Source: Klenkia marina (GTDB lineage Bacteria > Actinomycetota > Actinomycetes > Mycobacteriales > Geodermatophilaceae). Taken from it: a DNA stretch of 64,000 nt. Below, in pieces: positions 17,944-26,716 of the stretch. Location: contig NZ_FMUH01000004.1 of the NCBI RefSeq assembly GCF_900101025.1, positions 1 to 64,000 on the forward strand, in the 5' to 3' direction. A model generated the notes under the pieces. The model was not told the origin of the DNA, did not search any database, and worked only from the letters and a program-made list of their open reading frames with translations. Position 1 is the stretch's first letter, and each line of letters begins with the position of its first letter. The position numbers and the translations under genes are program-made.

Positions 17944-18480
17944 ATGACCGGAGACCCGGGCGGGCTCGTGCCCCGCCTCGACCACGCGATCCTCCGCACC
18001 ACCCGGGCCCGCTTGGGGAGTACGGCTGCCGTACCGGTCGCTCGCGCCCTGTCGCACTTCGGCGAGCACGCGGCCGGCTGGATCGCCATCGGGTCGCTCG
18101 GGTGGCTGGGGGGGCGCCGCCGGCCCGAGTGGGGTGATGCCGTGGCCGGCGTGGTGGCGGCACACGCGGCGGGGGTCCTGGTCAAGCGCGTCGTCCGGCG
18201 TCCTCGGCCCCGGCTGGTCGACGTCCCGGCTCTGGTGAGCACCCCCAGCACTCTGTCGTTCCCCTCTGCGCACAGCTGCTCGACCGCTGCAGCCGCCGTC
18301 GGGTTCGCGCCCTTCGTGGGGGGCCCGGTGATGGCGGCGGTCACCGGAGCGATGCTGGTGTCCCGTGTCCTGCTCGGGGTCCACTACCCCTCCGACGTCC
18401 TGGCCGGTGCGATGATCGGCGGCGGTGTGGCCACCGGTGTCCGGCGTGGCGCACGCCGCCGCAGAGGAGCTCGGTCGTGA
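17944..18480 (+). CDS. PAP2-family phosphatase, candidate decaprenylphosphoryl-5-phosphoribose phosphatase
   Basis: A 178-residue membrane phosphatase with all three PAP2 motifs: K81-x6-RP (KRVVRRPRP), PSAH at 107-110 and S140R-x5-H147-x3-D151 (SRVLLGVHYPSD). Four or so membrane helices. It overlaps the following UbiA gene by GTGA; the same pair in mycobacteria (Rv3807c-Rv3806c) makes decaprenylphosphoryl-ribose, the precursor of the arabinose donor. The substrate is inferred from that pairing; general polyprenyl-phosphate phosphatase activity is the alternative. Confidence 0.83.
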   Translation: MTGDPGGLVPRLDHAILRTTRARLGSTAAVPVARALSHFGEHAAGWIAIGSLGWLGGRRRPEWGDAVAGVVAAHAAGVLVKRVVRRPRPRLVDVPALVSTPSTLSFPSAHSCSTAAAAVGFAPFVGGPVMAAVTGAMLVSRVLLGVHYPSDVLAGAMIGGGVATGVRRGARRRRGARS

Positions 18481-19430
18481 GCACGCCCGCCGGGCCGGAG
18501 ACGCCGCTCGTTGCACCTGGCCGTGTCCCGCCGCCGCCGCGGACGCCCGGACCGCGGGGGTCGGTGCCCTGGGGGTACGTCCGGTCGTTGAGGCCGCGGC
18601 AGTGGGTCAAGAACGTCTTGGTGCTCGCAGCGCCGCTGGCCGCCGGGGCGGTCTTCCAGGCCGACGTGATCGGCCCGACGGCTGTGGCCTTCGTCCTGTT
18701 CTGCCTGTGCGCGTCCGGGGTCTACCTGGTGAACGACTCGATCGACGTCGAGGAGGACAGGCGCCACCCGCGCAAGCGGTACCGACCCATCGCCGCTGGT
18801 CTCGTGCCGCGTCCGGCTGCGGTGGCGCTCGCCGTGGTGCTCTTCGCCGTGGCGCTCACAGCCGCCGTCGTCCTCACGCGCCCGGCCCTGGCCGGGGTAC
18901 TGGGCAGCTACGTCATGATCCAGCTGGCGTACTGCACCTTCCTGAAGAACCAGCCGGTCATCGACCTCGCGGTGGTGGCGTCCGGGTTCCTCCTCCGCGG
19001 CATCGCCGGCGGCGTGGCCGCCGGGTTGTTGCTGTCGCAGTGGTTCCTGCTGGTGACGGCTTTCGGGTCGCTGTTCATGGTGGCGGGCAAGCGCTACTCG
19101 GAGCTGATCCTGGTCGGTGACGCCGCCGCCACCCGGAAGACGCTGCAGGAGTACTCGGCGAGCTACCTACGCTTCGTCTGGAGCTTGTCGGCGGGTGTCA
19201 CGCTGACCGCGTACAGCCTGTGGGCCTTCGAGATGTCGGAGTCCCAGCCGACGGTGCCGTGGGCCACGATCTCCATCGCGCCCTTCGTCCTGGCGGTCCT
19301 GCGGTACGCCCGCGACGTGGACAAGGGTGCCGCCGGTGCGCCGGAGGAGATCGTCCTGGGGGACCGCGTCCTGCTGGTCCTGGGCATCCTGTGGGCGGCA
19401 ACCGTCGGCATCGGGGTGTTCTTCGGCTGA
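18477..19430 (+). CDS. ubiA: Decaprenyl-phosphate phosphoribosyltransferase (UbiA family)
   Basis: Integral membrane enzyme that attaches 5-phosphoribose from PRPP to decaprenyl phosphate. The 317-residue protein has the UbiA Asp-rich motif NDSIDVEED at 86-94 followed by a cluster of basic residues (RRHPRKRYRP), the second motif near KRYSELILVGD (about 200) and about nine membrane helices. N-terminal 30 residues are Pro-rich and probably disordered. GTG start inside the PAP2 stop (GTGA). It indicates that a decaprenyl-phosphoryl pentose donor is made, hence an arabinose-containing envelope polymer is possible; the epimerase pair DprE1/DprE2 is not in this window. Confidence 0.88.
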   Translation: MSTPAGPETPLVAPGRVPPPPRTPGPRGSVPWGYVRSLRPRQWVKNVLVLAAPLAAGAVFQADVIGPTAVAFVLFCLCASGVYLVNDSIDVEEDRRHPRKRYRPIAAGLVPRPAAVALAVVLFAVALTAAVVLTRPALAGVLGSYVMIQLAYCTFLKNQPVIDLAVVASGFLLRGIAGGVAAGLLLSQWFLLVTAFGSLFMVAGKRYSELILVGDAAATRKTLQEYSASYLRFVWSLSAGVTLTAYSLWAFEMSESQPTVPWATISIAPFVLAVLRYARDVDKGAAGAPEEIVLGDRVLLVLGILWAATVGIGVFFG

Positions 19431-19454
19431 CCGCCCGGTCGCCCGAGCGGTCAG
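19427..19454. terminator. Hairpin between ubiA and LCP gene
   Basis: Perfect 8-base arms CTGACCGC (19427-19434) and GCGGTCAG (19447-19454) with a 12-base loop, overlapping the ubiA stop and lying seven bases from the LCP stop. Could act on both strands. Confidence 0.5.
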
Positions 19455-19460
19455 CCGCCA

Positions 19461-21026
19461 TCAGTTGATGCAGCCGGTGTCGGCCGCCGTGCGCGGGTCC
19501 TCGCCCTGGACAGCGGCCTCGCTCGTCGCGGCCGGGGGTGCTGACAGTGCCTGCCCGATCCCGTTGAAGTCCGACCCGATCACCAGCTGCACCGTGCCTG
19601 CCTCGACGTCGTCCACCTGCGCCGTCGTGGCACCCGGGACCTGTGCGGCGAGGGTGGCGGCCAGGGCCTCGTCGCCGGCGGCGAAGCGGATCTCGGTCGC
19701 GGTGTAGGCCGTCGAGTCGGCGTTGCCGGTGCTGGCCACCTGGAACCCGGCTGCGCTGAGGTCGTCGGCGGCCGAGGACGCCACCCCGGCGACGCCCGAG
19801 CCGTTGAAGACGGCGACCGACACCTCGGCGGGGTCCACGGTGGCCGGGGTGGTCGGCGCTGCCGTGGCTTCCGGCTGGGGCTCGGCGTCGGCCGACAGGT
19901 TGGCGAAGAAGGCGTGCAGCGTGTCCTCGTCCTGCAGCTGCAGGATGTAGCGGCCTTCGTCGTCCTCGCTGTCGCCGACGTAGGGGATCGTCTGGAAGTC
20001 GATGCTGCCCGCCGTGACCGACTGCATCTGGGCGGCCAGCTCGAACAGGTCCAGCGTCTGGTCGACGGTGAGGGAGTTCGCGGCCGCCTCGACGAGCTGC
20101 CGCTGCTTGCCCAGGTCGAGCAGCACGTTGTCCGACAGCATCTTCCGGATCATCGCCGCGATGAAGTACTGCTGGCGGATGATCCGGTCGAAGTCCCCGC
20201 GCGGCAGGCCATGCCGCTGACGCACGAAGGCCAGGGCCTGGGTGCCCTCGATGGTGGAGATGCCCGCCGGCAGGTCGACGCCGGAGAAGTCGTCCTGCAC
20301 CGCGTTGCACAGGTTGACCTCGACCCCACCGATGACCGAGGACAGGTTGAAGAAGCCCAGCAGGTCGACCTCGGCGTAGTGGTCGATGGCCAGCCCGGTG
20401 AGCTGGCTGATCGTCTGGATGAGCAGCTGGGCGCCCGAGGCCTGCTTCTGGGCGTCGGTGGCGCCGTCGGGGGCATCGGCCATCCCGTAGGCGTAGGCGG
20501 CGTTGAGCTTGTCCTGGCCGTGGCCCGGGATGTCGACGTAGGAGTCGCGGGGGAAGGAGACGAACGACGCCGCGGCCCCGTTCGACGGGATGTGCACCAG
20601 GATCATCGTGTCGGTGTTGGTGCCCTCGTTGGCCTCGGTCCCGAGCTCGGCGAGCTCCTCCTCGGTCGCGCTGGCCCGGCTGTCGTTGCCGACCAGCAGC
20701 AGGTTCATCGCCCGGCCGTCGACGCCGTCGCCGTCCTCGTTGCCGGTGGCCGGGATCGCGTCGGTGCGGTTGACGCCCGCCTCGACGACCTGACCCAGGT
20801 ACCAGCCCCAGCCGCTGGTGCCGAGCACCAGGACAGCTACGAGGCCGGCCGCGACCCGGGCGATGACCGCTGCCCGGTTGGGTCGGGCCCGGCGCGGTCC
20901 GGTCCGATGAGTTCGGGATCCCTCGGTCTCCCTGCGGCGTGGGCCTCGGCCACCTCGGGGATCGAGACGGGGCGGGAGCGGGCGTGCGTCAGGGAGGTGG
21001 CGTGCGTGCTGCTCTGGGTCGGGCAT
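19461..21026 (-). CDS. LytR-CpsA-Psr (LCP) family glycopolymer ligase with LytR_C domain
   Basis: LCP enzymes transfer lipid-linked glycopolymers to peptidoglycan muramic acid. The 521-residue protein has a cytoplasmic Pro/Arg-rich tail of about 50 residues, one membrane helix (about 52-75), the LCP domain beginning MNLLLVGNDSR near 107 with DTMILVHI, SFPRDSYVDIPG and DKLNAAYAYG (the conserved Arg/Asp pyrophosphate site), then a Pro/Ala/Thr linker and a LytR_C domain starting VSVAVFNGSGVAGVA near 405. Neighbours (UbiA, PAP2, TIGR03089) and the downstream wbbL/rml genes match the Rv3267 context, where the homologue ligates arabinogalactan. Confidence 0.93.
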   Translation of the reverse strand: MPDPEQHARHLPDARPLPPRLDPRGGRGPRRRETEGSRTHRTGPRRARPNRAAVIARVAAGLVAVLVLGTSGWGWYLGQVVEAGVNRTDAIPATGNEDGDGVDGRAMNLLLVGNDSRASATEEELAELGTEANEGTNTDTMILVHIPSNGAAASFVSFPRDSYVDIPGHGQDKLNAAYAYGMADAPDGATDAQKQASGAQLLIQTISQLTGLAIDHYAEVDLLGFFNLSSVIGGVEVNLCNAVQDDFSGVDLPAGISTIEGTQALAFVRQRHGLPRGDFDRIIRQQYFIAAMIRKMLSDNVLLDLGKQRQLVEAAANSLTVDQTLDLFELAAQMQSVTAGSIDFQTIPYVGDSEDDEGRYILQLQDEDTLHAFFANLSADAEPQPEATAAPTTPATVDPAEVSVAVFNGSGVAGVASSAADDLSAAGFQVASTGNADSTAYTATEIRFAAGDEALAATLAAQVPGATTAQVDDVEAGTVQLVIGSDFNGIGQALSAPPAATSEAAVQGEDPRTAADTGCIN

Positions 21027-21364
21027 GGAGTGGTCCTCACGGGGGCAGGTGCGCCTGGCAGCCGGACGGCCGTGCCGACGTCCACGGACGACTGGCCACC
21101 CTACGGGGGAAGGCTGTGCGTCGAAGCCGGTCCGTGCGACGCGCCGGGCGTCGTCCCGAGTACTGCAGTCGGTGTCGCCAGATCGGCGCCCGCTGTTCAG
21201 TGCGTTGTGACGAAATGTGCCTCCTCGCCCCGACTCGCCAGGTCGAGCTGTTCCGGGTCGGCGATGCCTGGTTCAAGGTGGACCTGCTCCTGGCCGATGA
21301 ACCGGCAGAGCAGAACCGCGCAGAACCCCGTTGCGCGGGCATCGTCACCGGAAGCAGGGAACAC
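21027..21364. other. 338-base divergent intergenic region
   Basis: Separates the LCP gene (minus) from the amidase gene (plus). I see no coding sequence that stands up on either strand. The left third holds a plausible LCP promoter; the right two thirds form a long leader for the amidase with a short direct repeat (CAGAACCGCG/CAGAACCCCG near 21310). No match to the c-di-AMP riboswitch core could be recognised. Confidence 0.5.
21098..21125 (-). promoter_or_regulatory. Candidate promoter of the LCP gene
   Basis: Minus strand TTCGAC (21120-21125) and TAGGGT (21098-21103) are 16 bases apart, close to a sigma-70/HrdB-type -35/-10 pair. It would give a leader of about 65 bases, with TGAGGA before the ATG at 21026. 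Confidence 0.4.
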
Positions 21365-23170
21365 GTGCGTCGCACACTCGGAGGGATCACCGCCTTCCTC
21401 GCCTTCACCGGGGGGCTGCTGGTGCTCCCGGTCTACGCCGCGCCGGCGCCCGCGCCCGAGCCCGTGGAGACCTCCACGGAGCAGGTCGAGATGGGATCGG
21501 TCGATGCACCCGCGCCCGACGCCGAGGTCCAGGAAGGGACGACCGAGCCGGTCGGGGGCGTGTCCCCCGTGGAGCCGACGCTGACCGTGAGCCAGACGGA
21601 CACCGCCGAGTTCTCCCTCGTCGGGGTCACGTGGGCCTACGACGCAGCCGTGACCGGCACCGTCGTGCAGATCCGCGTGCAGGACGAAGCAGGCGCCTGG
21701 GGCGACTGGACTGCGGTCACCGTCGAGGACAGCGACCAGAACACGGGCACGGACTCCGGTGCACCTCGGCGCGGCGGCACGGCTCCGCTGTGGACGGGTG
21801 CGAGCCACGGCGTCGAGGCCGAACTCGTCACGGCCAGCGGGGCCCAGCCCGTCGACGTGACCCTCGACCTGGTCGACCCGGGGACCAGCGATGCCGACGA
21901 CTCCCTCACCGCACCGGACATCCAGGACACGGCGGACGCCGCGACGGCCATGCCGGACGTCTACTCGCGCGCTCAGTGGGGCGCCGACGAGACCATCCGC
22001 ACGTGGGACCCGGAGTACGCGCCCACGATCAAGGCCGCGACCCTCCACCACACGGCGGACACGAACAACTACACCGCGGACCAGGTGCCCGCGATGATGC
22101 GTTCCATCTACCGCTACCACACGGTGAGCAGGGGCTGGGGCGACATCGGCTACAACGTGATCGTCGACAAGTTCGGGCGGCTGTGGGAAGGCCGGTACGG
22201 CGGTCTCGCCAGCACCGTCATCGGGGCGCACGCGGGCGGCTTCAACACCTCCACGTTCGGGGTGTCGATGCTCGGGAACTACGACACGACGCCTGCACCG
22301 CAGGCCATGGTCAACGCGGTCGAGGCCATCATCGCCTGGAAGTTCTCGCTCTACGGGGTCAACCCGTCCGGCACGACGGTCCTGACCTCGAGCGGGGGCG
22401 GTACGTCCAAGTACGCCGCGGGGCAGCGGGTCACCCTGCCGACGATCTTCGGGCACCGGGACGTCGGCAGCACGACGTGCCCCGGTCAGTACGGGTACGC
22501 GCGACTGCCGGAGATCCGGTCGGCCGTCGCGGCCCAGGTCTCGGCATCCCCGTACGTCCGGGCCCTCTACCGCGACATGATGACCCGGGACCCCGACGAC
22601 GGGGGATTGATGATGTGGTCGACGGCTCTGGCCAACGGCTCCCTCGACCGGCGCGGCGCGACGACGGGTTTCGCGACCTCGCTGGAGTACCGGCGACTGA
22701 TCATCACCCAGGCCTACGTCCAGGTGCTCGGGCGAGGCCCCGACCCCAGCGGCATGGACACCTGGCTGCAGCAGCTGAGCCTCGGCAACGTGCGGTTGGA
22801 CAACCTGCGACCCACCCTGATGGCCAGCGCTGAGTTCTACCTCCGTGGGGGCAGCAGCGATGCCGCGTTCGTCAACAACATGTACCAGGCCGCCCTCGGC
22901 AGGTCCGCGGGCTCGAACGAGGTCTCGCACTGGGCCTACGTCCGGCGGCAGGTCGGACCCGAGCCGGTCATCCAGGCCATCTGGGGTTCACCGGAGGCCG
23001 GGATGCGCCGCGTCGACCAGGCGTACCAGTACTACCTCGGACGGGCCGCAGGCGTCTCGGAGCAGCAGTACTGGCTGCCGGTGGTCATGGGCAGCGGCGA
23101 CGAGCGCCTCCGTGAAGAGGTCACCGTCAGCCAGGAGTACTTCCTGCGCGCGCAGTCCCGCTTCCCCTGA
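21365..23170 (+). CDS. Secreted N-acetylmuramoyl-L-alanine amidase (PGRP/Amidase_2) with four-unit DUF4214 tail
   Basis: Cuts the bond between muramic acid and the stem peptide. The 601-residue protein has a signal peptide (RRTLGGITAFLAFTGGLLVL, then APAPAPEP), a Thr/Val/Glu-rich region that looks like a beta domain, and a PGRP-like amidase from YSRAQWGADE (about 199) with zinc-ligand candidates in TLHHTADTN (near 226) and FGHRDVGSTTCPG (near 362). Residues about 396-601 hold four DUF4214-like units of the pattern YxxxLGR...W, ending in RFP. GTG start with CAGGGA seven bases upstream and immediately before the signal peptide. The same tail occurs on the SpoIID protein at 33106. Confidence 0.88.
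   Translation: MRRTLGGITAFLAFTGGLLVLPVYAAPAPAPEPVETSTEQVEMGSVDAPAPDAEVQEGTTEPVGGVSPVEPTLTVSQTDTAEFSLVGVTWAYDAAVTGTVVQIRVQDEAGAWGDWTAVTVEDSDQNTGTDSGAPRRGGTAPLWTGASHGVEAELVTASGAQPVDVTLDLVDPGTSDADDSLTAPDIQDTADAATAMPDVYSRAQWGADETIRTWDPEYAPTIKAATLHHTADTNNYTADQVPAMMRSIYRYHTVSRGWGDIGYNVIVDKFGRLWEGRYGGLASTVIGAHAGGFNTSTFGVSMLGNYDTTPAPQAMVNAVEAIIAWKFSLYGVNPSGTTVLTSSGGGTSKYAAGQRVTLPTIFGHRDVGSTTCPGQYGYARLPEIRSAVAAQVSASPYVRALYRDMMTRDPDDGGLMMWSTALANGSLDRRGATTGFATSLEYRRLIITQAYVQVLGRGPDPSGMDTWLQQLSLGNVRLDNLRPTLMASAEFYLRGGSSDAAFVNNMYQAALGRSAGSNEVSHWAYVRRQVGPEPVIQAIWGSPEAGMRRVDQAYQYYLGRAAGVSEQQYWLPVVMGSGDERLREEVTVSQEYFLRAQSRFP
22553..23167 (+). repeat. Four tandem DUF4214 units in the amidase
   Basis: Units begin near 22553, 22699, 22870 and 23010 and share helix-LGRxxxxxG/E-xxxW. 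The third reads LGRSAGSNEVSHW and the fourth LGRAAGVSEQQYW. DUF4214 is seen in secreted and S-layer-type proteins; its ligand is not established. Confidence 0.7.
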
Positions 23171-23178
23171 TGTGCCCT

Positions 23179-23217
23179 CGACCCGGGCCGCCGTCCCCCC
23201 GACGGTGGCCCGGGTCG
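23179..23217 (+). terminator. Hairpin after the amidase gene
   Basis: Arms 23179-23195 and 23201-23217 pair over 17 positions with one mismatch and a CCCCC loop, eight bases after the amidase stop. Confidence 0.75.
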
Positions 23218-23305
23218 ACCCGTTCCCGGACCTCCGGCTCACCCGCGGTCGGGCGTGAGAGGGTGACCAGGTGATCGGTTCCGCGGAGGGGTCCCCACCG
23301 GCGAC

Positions 23306-25507
23306 ATGTTGATGCTGTTCCTCCTGGTCGTCGGAGCCGTCGTCGTCCTGACGTCCTTCGGCTGGGCCGTCCTGACCCTCGTCCCCGATGAGCTGCGGCG
23401 GCAGGTCCTCCCAGCGGCCCCCGTCGTCGGGATCGCCTTCCTCGTCTGCGGCCTGCACGCCACCGGCATCCTCCTGCCCGTCTCGGTCGGGGTGTGGGTG
23501 CTGGGTGTCGTCGCCGTGGCCCTGATCGCCCGCTTCGTGGTCCGGCACGGGGTCCGCCGCTGGGCGGACCGGACCACGCTCGCCTGGTGCGCAGTGGCCG
23601 TCGCCGTCGGGATCCCGCTCGCCGCGGTCTCGATGGCACCCAGCATCGAACTCGGATCACCGACGGTCGTCAGCGCCACCCCCAGCAACGACGCGGTCTA
23701 CTACGTGTCGGTGACGGGGTGGCTGGAGGAGCACTCCATCCTCGACGCCCCGGCGGTGGCGCCGGTGCCGGCTGGTCAGGAGCCTTCCGGGGCCGTACCG
23801 GGGGACGGCCCGGCGCAGACGGCGCTGGACCTGCCGCTCCGGGTCGGGCAGGAACTGGTCCAGGCTGCGCTGAACGTGCTCACCTCGACGAACCCGACGA
23901 CGACGTTCGTGGCGTGGCTGGGCACCTGGGTGCTGCTGATCCCCGGGGCCTGCGTCGGTGCAGCACGGGTGCTGGGGGCGAGCCGGACGGCAGGTCTGGT
24001 GGCCGGCACGGTCGTCGCCTCCTCCACCGTCCTCGTGCAGCAGGCGTACAACCAGAACGCCGCCTCCGTGCTCGGTGTCGCCCTGGTCCCCCTGGCGATG
24101 GGTCTGTTCGTGGCGTCGCTGCGGCCGGGCACGGACCGGAGGACCCACGTGGTGGCCGCTCTGGTCCTCGGCGCCGTCGTCGGCACCTACTCGGAGTTCG
24201 CGCCCTTCCTGGCGCCGGCCCTGATCGCCGCGGCCGTGGTGCGCAGGACCCACGTCCGGGCGGCCGTGCTGGGGGCTCTGCAGGTCATCCTCCTGGCTGT
24301 GGTCCTGGCGCCGTTGGCCTGGTACCGGGCGGTCGTCTCGCTCCTGGTGGTGGGGTCGGGGGGCGACAACCCGAGCGTCTCGCCCTACCTCGACCCGGAC
24401 GTGCTGGTCGTTGCCGATCGCCTCGTCGGGTTCCCCACAGCGACGTCGAGCACGGGCGTCGCCGTCGCCGGGGGGCTCGCGCTGGTGGTGCTGGGGGGTT
24501 GGGTCGCTGCTGTCCTCGTCGGGCCGGCCCGGGGTCTCGCCACGGGCTTCGCGGTGTCCAGCACGGCCGTCGTCGGGCTGTTGACCGCCGAGGGCCTCGA
24601 CTACGCCCAGCGCCGGGCCGTGGAGATCACCTTCTCGGTCGGGTTGTTCCTCGCCGTCCTCGGGTGGGCCTCCGTCGCCAGCGCCGTGACAGGGTTGGTA
24701 CGGCGGTTCGCCGACCGTCGACGTCCAGCCGTGGCACGGCTGGTGGCTGCCGGCATCGCGTCCGTGGTGCTCGTGTCCCTCGCGGCCTGGGTGTCGCTCA
24801 ACGCACGGTCCTCCCTGGACTCCCTCGACCCCGTGGCGCTGCCCGGTCGGCACGTCGACGGCTCGTTCACCGAGGCGGCTGCCTGGGTCCGCGAACTCGG
24901 CGGCGACGAGGGTGAGGACCTGTCCGTCCTGGTGCCCCAGTTCTTCGACCAGCAGTGGATGACCTTGGTCCTGGCCGACGAGGACGACGTGGAGTACCCC
25001 GCACTCCGGCCTGACTACCTCCGGGTCTCGTCCTACTGGTCCGGCGGCACCGACCGGTACTGGCTGGTCGGGGACGGGGTGCAGGTGGCCGCTGACCCGG
25101 GGGTCGTCATCCGGCAGAACGACCGGTTCCGGTTGCTCGATCTGGACCGTGGCGAGGCTGTGGTCGTCGCACCGTACGACCTCCTGAACTGGAACCTGTT
25201 CGTCCGGCCCGGCGGTGGTTTCGCGACGGTGGGCGACGCCAGTGCCCTGGTGGTGCGCACCCCGGGGGTGTCGCAGCAGATCCAGCTGACCGTCCGGGGG
25301 GAGTCGACCGCGCCGCTGGACGTGGTGGTGTCCACCGGCCGGGGGATTTCGACCTCGGTGGACGGGTTGACCGCCGACCCCGAGCAGGTCGTCGTCGACC
25401 TGCCGTCCGGATCCGCTCCCGTGGTCGTCTCCATGCAGGTCGACAGCCCCAGTGACCCTGCTGCTGCCCGGTGGGTCGTGCTGTCCGGGGTGACGCGGCA
25501 GAACTGA
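23306..25507 (+). CDS. Large polytopic membrane protein, GT-C-like
   Basis: A 733-residue protein with about 12 hydrophobic helices in its first two thirds and a soluble C-terminal domain of about 220 residues. After helix 4 an extracytoplasmic loop carries TPSNDAVYYVSVTGWL, an acidic residue in the place where GT-C glycosyltransferases hold their catalytic Asp. That, and its setting among glycosyltransferases, suggests a polyprenyl-phosphate-sugar-dependent transferase, but no family motif settles it. ATG at 23306 preceded by GGAGGGG. It is convergent with the Wzt gene, 20 bases away. Confidence 0.65.
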   Translation: MLMLFLLVVGAVVVLTSFGWAVLTLVPDELRRQVLPAAPVVGIAFLVCGLHATGILLPVSVGVWVLGVVAVALIARFVVRHGVRRWADRTTLAWCAVAVAVGIPLAAVSMAPSIELGSPTVVSATPSNDAVYYVSVTGWLEEHSILDAPAVAPVPAGQEPSGAVPGDGPAQTALDLPLRVGQELVQAALNVLTSTNPTTTFVAWLGTWVLLIPGACVGAARVLGASRTAGLVAGTVVASSTVLVQQAYNQNAASVLGVALVPLAMGLFVASLRPGTDRRTHVVAALVLGAVVGTYSEFAPFLAPALIAAAVVRRTHVRAAVLGALQVILLAVVLAPLAWYRAVVSLLVVGSGGDNPSVSPYLDPDVLVVADRLVGFPTATSSTGVAVAGGLALVVLGGWVAAVLVGPARGLATGFAVSSTAVVGLLTAEGLDYAQRRAVEITFSVGLFLAVLGWASVASAVTGLVRRFADRRRPAVARLVAAGIASVVLVSLAAWVSLNARSSLDSLDPVALPGRHVDGSFTEAAAWVRELGGDEGEDLSVLVPQFFDQQWMTLVLADEDDVEYPALRPDYLRVSSYWSGGTDRYWLVGDGVQVAADPGVVIRQNDRFRLLDLDRGEAVVVAPYDLLNWNLFVRPGGGFATVGDASALVVRTPGVSQQIQLTVRGESTAPLDVVVSTGRGISTSVDGLTADPEQVVVDLPSGSAPVVVSMQVDSPSDPAAARWVVLSGVTRQN

Positions 25508-25527
25508 TCAGGGCAGGGCCCGCGCCG

Positions 25528-26715
25528 TCACCTCACCAGCGTCGGCGTGCTGCCCAGCAGACCGACGGACACGCCGCCGTTGGACACGGAGAAGTTGGCG
25601 GCCTGGGGCAGGCGGTGCAGCTCCGGACCGGACCAGATGGCGAGGGCGCCGTGCAGCTCGTACCGGCCCGGGCCGAGGCACACGTTGTCCAGGCGGATCT
25701 CGAACTGCTGACGGCCGCGCAGCACCGGCATCCGCTGGCCGAGCAGTTGGGTGTTGGTCCCGAACACGCTCATGCCCGACGGGGTGTCGATGCCGATCCC
25801 GAGCACCCAGTCGTCCAGGGGCGCCGGCGACTCGACGTCCACCTGCACCCGGATGGACTGCCCGGCGGACAGCTCGCGGAACTCCTGCCCGTCCTCGTCG
25901 AGCGCGCGGACCGCCAGCACACGCGCACCAGGAGCGGTGGACGCGGACGGCGAGCTGTCGGCCTCGGCGCGACGAGCCGTCTCGAAGTCGTCGCGCAACG
26001 TCCGGGTGGCGACCGTCGGTTCCCCGTCGACGACGACGCGCCCCGACTCGAGGACCACGGCCCGGTCGCACATGTCGACCACCTGGTCCAGGGCGTGGGT
26101 GACCAGCACGATGGTGCGCCCGTCCTTCTGGAACGAACGGATCTTGTCCAGGCACTTGCGTTGGAAGGGTTCGTCGCCGACGGCGAGCACCTCGTCGACC
26201 AGGAGCACGTCCGGGTCGACGTGGACGGCGACGGCGAAGGCCAGCCGCACGTACATCCCGGACGAGTAGAACTTGACCTGGGTGTCGATGAACTTCTCGA
26301 TGCCGGAGAAGTCGACGATCTCGTCGAAGTAGCGGTCGGTCGTGGCTCGGCTCAGGCCGAGGATCGACGCGTTCAGGTAGACGTTCTCGCGCCCGGTGAG
26401 ATCGGGGTGGAACCCCGCCCCGAGCTCCAGCAGGGCGGCGAGTCGACCGCGGCGCTCGACGGTGCCGGAGGTCGGCTGCAGGATCCCGCCGATCGTCTTC
26501 AGCAGGGTGCTCTTCCCCGAGCCGTTGGGCCCGATGAGCCCGACGGTGGTGCCGGCGTGGATGTCGAGGTCGACGTCGCGCAGAGCCCAGAAGTCCTCGC
26601 GGTGCTTCCGGGAGCGAGCCGCGTTGACCAAGCGCTCCTTGAGCGATTTGTCCTTGCGGATGACGAAGCGCTGCGACACGTCGCGCAGCCGGACGACGGT
26701 GGGTGTGGTTGTCAT
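25528..26715 (-). CDS. Polysaccharide ABC exporter ATP-binding protein (Wzt/TagH type) with C-terminal domain
   Basis: Powers export of a lipid-linked glycan with the permease encoded next to it. In 395 residues: Walker A GPNGSGKST at 62-70, the signature YSSGMYVRLAFA near 150, Walker B VLLVDE near 171 and the AVGDEPFQRKC segment that marks the Wzt/TagH branch. Residues about 255-395 form an extra beta-rich domain (ending NFSVSNGGVSVGLLG) like the Wzt C-terminal glycan-binding domain that recognises a finished chain end. ATG one base after the permease stop. An upstream extension of the frame over the permease gene was discarded. Confidence 0.93.
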   Translation of the reverse strand: MTTTPTVVRLRDVSQRFVIRKDKSLKERLVNAARSRKHREDFWALRDVDLDIHAGTTVGLIGPNGSGKSTLLKTIGGILQPTSGTVERRGRLAALLELGAGFHPDLTGRENVYLNASILGLSRATTDRYFDEIVDFSGIEKFIDTQVKFYSSGMYVRLAFAVAVHVDPDVLLVDEVLAVGDEPFQRKCLDKIRSFQKDGRTIVLVTHALDQVVDMCDRAVVLESGRVVVDGEPTVATRTLRDDFETARRAEADSSPSASTAPGARVLAVRALDEDGQEFRELSAGQSIRVQVDVESPAPLDDWVLGIGIDTPSGMSVFGTNTQLLGQRMPVLRGRQQFEIRLDNVCLGPGRYELHGALAIWSGPELHRLPQAANFSVSNGGVSVGLLGSTPTLVR

Positions 26716-26716
26716 C

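Noticed and set aside
21106-21364. c-di-AMP riboswitch in the amidase leader
   Set aside because: Wall-hydrolase genes often carry one, but the conserved blocks were not found; only a short direct repeat is visible.
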